From positions 496,001-560,000 of the forward strand of contig JAEQMT010000038.1 in NCBI GenBank assembly GCA_016722945.1: DNA of 64,000 nt, read 5' to 3'. Below, in pieces: positions 62,546 through 64,000 of this stretch. The DNA is from Desulfofustis sp. PB-SRB1 (GTDB taxonomy: Bacteria; Desulfobacterota; Desulfobulbia; Desulfobulbales; Desulfocapsaceae). The position numbers and the translations under genes are program-made. Numbering within the stretch: position 1 is the first letter of the stretch; each line of letters starts with the position of its first letter. The notes under the pieces are model-generated. The model was not told where the DNA came from. It saw nothing but the letters and a program-made list of their open reading frames with translations, and searched no databases.

Positions 62546-62673
62546 TCGTGAAAAATGAGCATTTTCGGTCAGGATCGAGGCGCGAGGAACATGTTGCCGC
62601 GGGACGACCTGCAATTACGAAGATAAATTTTTTGAGCGACGAAGAGGGTGGGCGATACGGCCGTTTTATAAGG
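62546..62673 (+). repeat. R1 dispersed repeat, copy 5
   Basis: 128 bp, same orientation as copy 1. It starts TCGTGAAAAATGAGCATTTT and contains TCAGGATCGAGGCGCGAGGA, TTTTTTGAGCGACGAAGAGG and ends CCGTTTTATAAGG. It lies between dtd and the M16 protease gene. Confidence 0.8.
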
Positions 62674-62736
62674 CTCCAATAGTTTTTGCGACACCGTCAA
62701 TCATCAAACTGCCAACACATAGCTACGAGAATTTTC

Positions 62737-64000
62737 ATGCACTATAAAGCCGGAGACTCGGTGGCCGGATTTACCGTCAAGCGCGCCGAGCATATTGCGG
62801 AAATCGATTCCGCCGTCTACCTGATGGAACATCAGATCCTTGGCTGCCCACTGCTGGCAATCAAAAACGATGATCCGAACAAGACCTTCTGCATCGCCTT
62901 TCACACCATCCCCACCGATTCCACGGGTGTAGCCCATATTCTGGAGCATGCGGTGCTCAGCGGCTCGGTCAAATATCCCATCAAAGATGTGTTCGGCGAG
63001 TTGCACAGGGGAGGGCTCATGACCTTTCTCAACGCCATGACCGGCGCCGATATTACCTACTATCCCTTTGCCACCAAAAACCGCAAAGAGTATTTCAATC
63101 TGATGGATGTCTACTGTGACGTGGTATTTAATCCACTGCTTACCCGTCAGACATTTGACCAGGAAGGGTACCATTTTCACAAAGAGGCGGTGGATCAACC
63201 ACTTGCCTATCAAGGGGTGGTCTACAACGAAATGAAGGGCGCCTTCTCAGACCCCATCCGGCTGATCTTCCACCACCTGTTTCGCGGCCTGATGCCTGGC
63301 TCTACCTACGCATTTGAGTCGGGCGGTGACCCCGCCGTCATCCCCGAGCTGAGCTATGAGCAGTTTCGCAATTTTCATGCGGCGCACTATCATCCCAGCA
63401 ACAGTATGATCTTTGTCTATGGCGACGCCCCACTGGAAGAAGAAGTGGACTTTCTGCACGCCAACTATCTCAACAGGTTTGCGGAAAAGGAGCAGCGCCG
63501 CACCATTGACCCGGGCACCATCATTACCGAGCCGGTTCTGATTGAAGACCGCTACGGGGTGGAAACAACCGACACGGCCAACAAGACCTATCTTGCCGTC
63601 GGCACCCTGGTGGGAACCGTCTCCCAGCGCGAACGCAACGCCGCCCTGCAGGTGATTGCCAACATCTTATACAACTCCGACGGCTCGCCCTTAAAAAAAC
63701 GGATCATGGAGAGTGGCATCTGTCAGGATTTCGGCGGTCTTTACCTCTCCTCGTCATCTTTCAACACCTTGATGATAACCTATCTGGTGGGCAGTGAACC
63801 AGACTACCTTGAACGCTTCACCGAAATCTACCAGCAGGCGCTGACCGAGATAGCACAAAACGGCATCGACCAGGAGCTGGTGCTGGCCGAACTCAATAAA
63901 TTCGAGTTTACCGTGCGTGAAGAGGCCGGTAAGGCGCAACGCGGCCTGGATCTGATGGGCAAGGCGCAGACCGCGCTGAAGTACGGCAATGACCCGTTCG
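62737..64000 (+). CDS. M16C zinc metalloprotease (PreP/Cym1-like), 5' part
   Basis: The gene starts at the ATG at 62737 and is open for 421 codons to the window end; the family usually has 950-1000 residues. The inverted zinc motif HILEHAVLSGSVKYPIKD (HxxEH) lies near residues 69-86, and the downstream Glu ligand lies in YNEMKGAFSDPIRLIFHHLF near 168. MHYKAGDSVAGFTVKRAEHI is the typical presequence-protease start. In mitochondria and chloroplasts PreP clears targeting peptides; bacterial members degrade peptides, location unknown. No signal peptide is seen, so it is likely cytoplasmic. Confidence 0.9.
   Translation, partial: MHYKAGDSVAGFTVKRAEHIAEIDSAVYLMEHQILGCPLLAIKNDDPNKTFCIAFHTIPTDSTGVAHILEHAVLSGSVKYPIKDVFGELHRGGLMTFLNAMTGADITYYPFATKNRKEYFNLMDVYCDVVFNPLLTRQTFDQEGYHFHKEAVDQPLAYQGVVYNEMKGAFSDPIRLIFHHLFRGLMPGSTYAFESGGDPAVIPELSYEQFRNFHAAHYHPSNSMIFVYGDAPLEEEVDFLHANYLNRFAEKEQRRTIDPGTIITEPVLIEDRYGVETTDTANKTYLAVGTLVGTVSQRERNAALQVIANILYNSDGSPLKKRIMESGICQDFGGLYLSSSSFNTLMITYLVGSEPDYLERFTEIYQQALTEIAQNGIDQELVLAELNKFEFTVREEAGKAQRGLDLMGKAQTALKYGNDPF

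Overview
The window looks like chromosomal DNA of a strictly or facultatively anaerobic Gram-negative bacterium, most likely Desulfobacterota (the former Deltaproteobacteria, perhaps a Desulfobulbales-like sulfate or sulfur metaboliser). That placement is an inference. It rests on a two-subunit glycine decarboxylase (gcvPA/gcvPB), a tungstate ABC importer, a DUF4492-associated cytochrome bd oxidase, a response regulator carrying DUF4388 and roadblock/LC7 domains, a NapG/NapH-like polyferredoxin, and a TRAP transporter. Coding density is high, genes on both strands form short operons, and I see no rRNA, tRNA, CRISPR array, prophage or intact insertion sequence.

Layout. 1-3.6 kb: tail of a nucleobase permease, aconitase acnA and a DUF1820 protein. 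3.6-8 kb: ThiF-like protein and plsY (minus), then def-fmt-larC (plus, overlapping). 8-10.8 kb: leuC-leuD-SDR (minus). 10.9-13.9 kb: DUF4492 gene-cydA-cydB plus a 30-residue membrane ORF (minus). 14-19 kb: repeats, TraB/GumN and DinB-like proteins, a Wzm/Wzt polysaccharide exporter and two small membrane proteins. 19-26.4 kb: a NapH-NapG-like fusion with a Tat-exported DUF362 protein, then an AlgI/AlgJ-type polysaccharide acylation pair, an epimerase, a hexapeptide acyltransferase and a truncated membrane-gene remnant. 26.7-31.9 kb: DUF2868/DUF3482 GTPase pair, a secreted phospholipase-A2-like protein and an unknown polytopic membrane protein. 31.9-39.9 kb: one minus-strand cluster, lrp-gcvT-gcvH-gcvPA-gcvPB-lipB/lipA fusion-DUF2062-mutY-like. 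40.3-42.4 kb: an OmpR-type two-component system. 43-49.4 kb: GT39-type glycosyltransferase, PfkB kinase, PsiE, a small membrane protein, a bactofilin-domain fusion, a J-domain protein and a 59-residue coiled coil. 49.4-53 kb: regulator-tupA-tupB-tupC. 53.4-58.5 kb: an NtrB/NtrC-type pair, the response regulator-DUF4388-LC7 protein and a convergent LC7-like protein. 59.1-62.5 kb: dctP-dctQ-dctM and dtd. 62.7 kb to the end: the N-terminal two fifths of an M16C (PreP-like) protease.

The most integrated unit is the glycine cleavage cluster. It encodes the enzyme, its lipoyl carrier GcvH, and in one polypeptide the octanoyltransferase and lipoyl synthase that would arm that carrier, with an Lrp-type regulator at its head. 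The most notable non-coding signal is two dispersed short repeat families. R1 is about 131 bp with 12-bp terminal inverted repeats at its best copy and is present five times. R2 is about 123-135 bp with 17-bp terminal inverted repeats, four copies, two of them flanked by 5-bp direct repeats. Both resemble non-autonomous MITE-like elements, and they extend the apparent 5' ends of two neighbouring genes.
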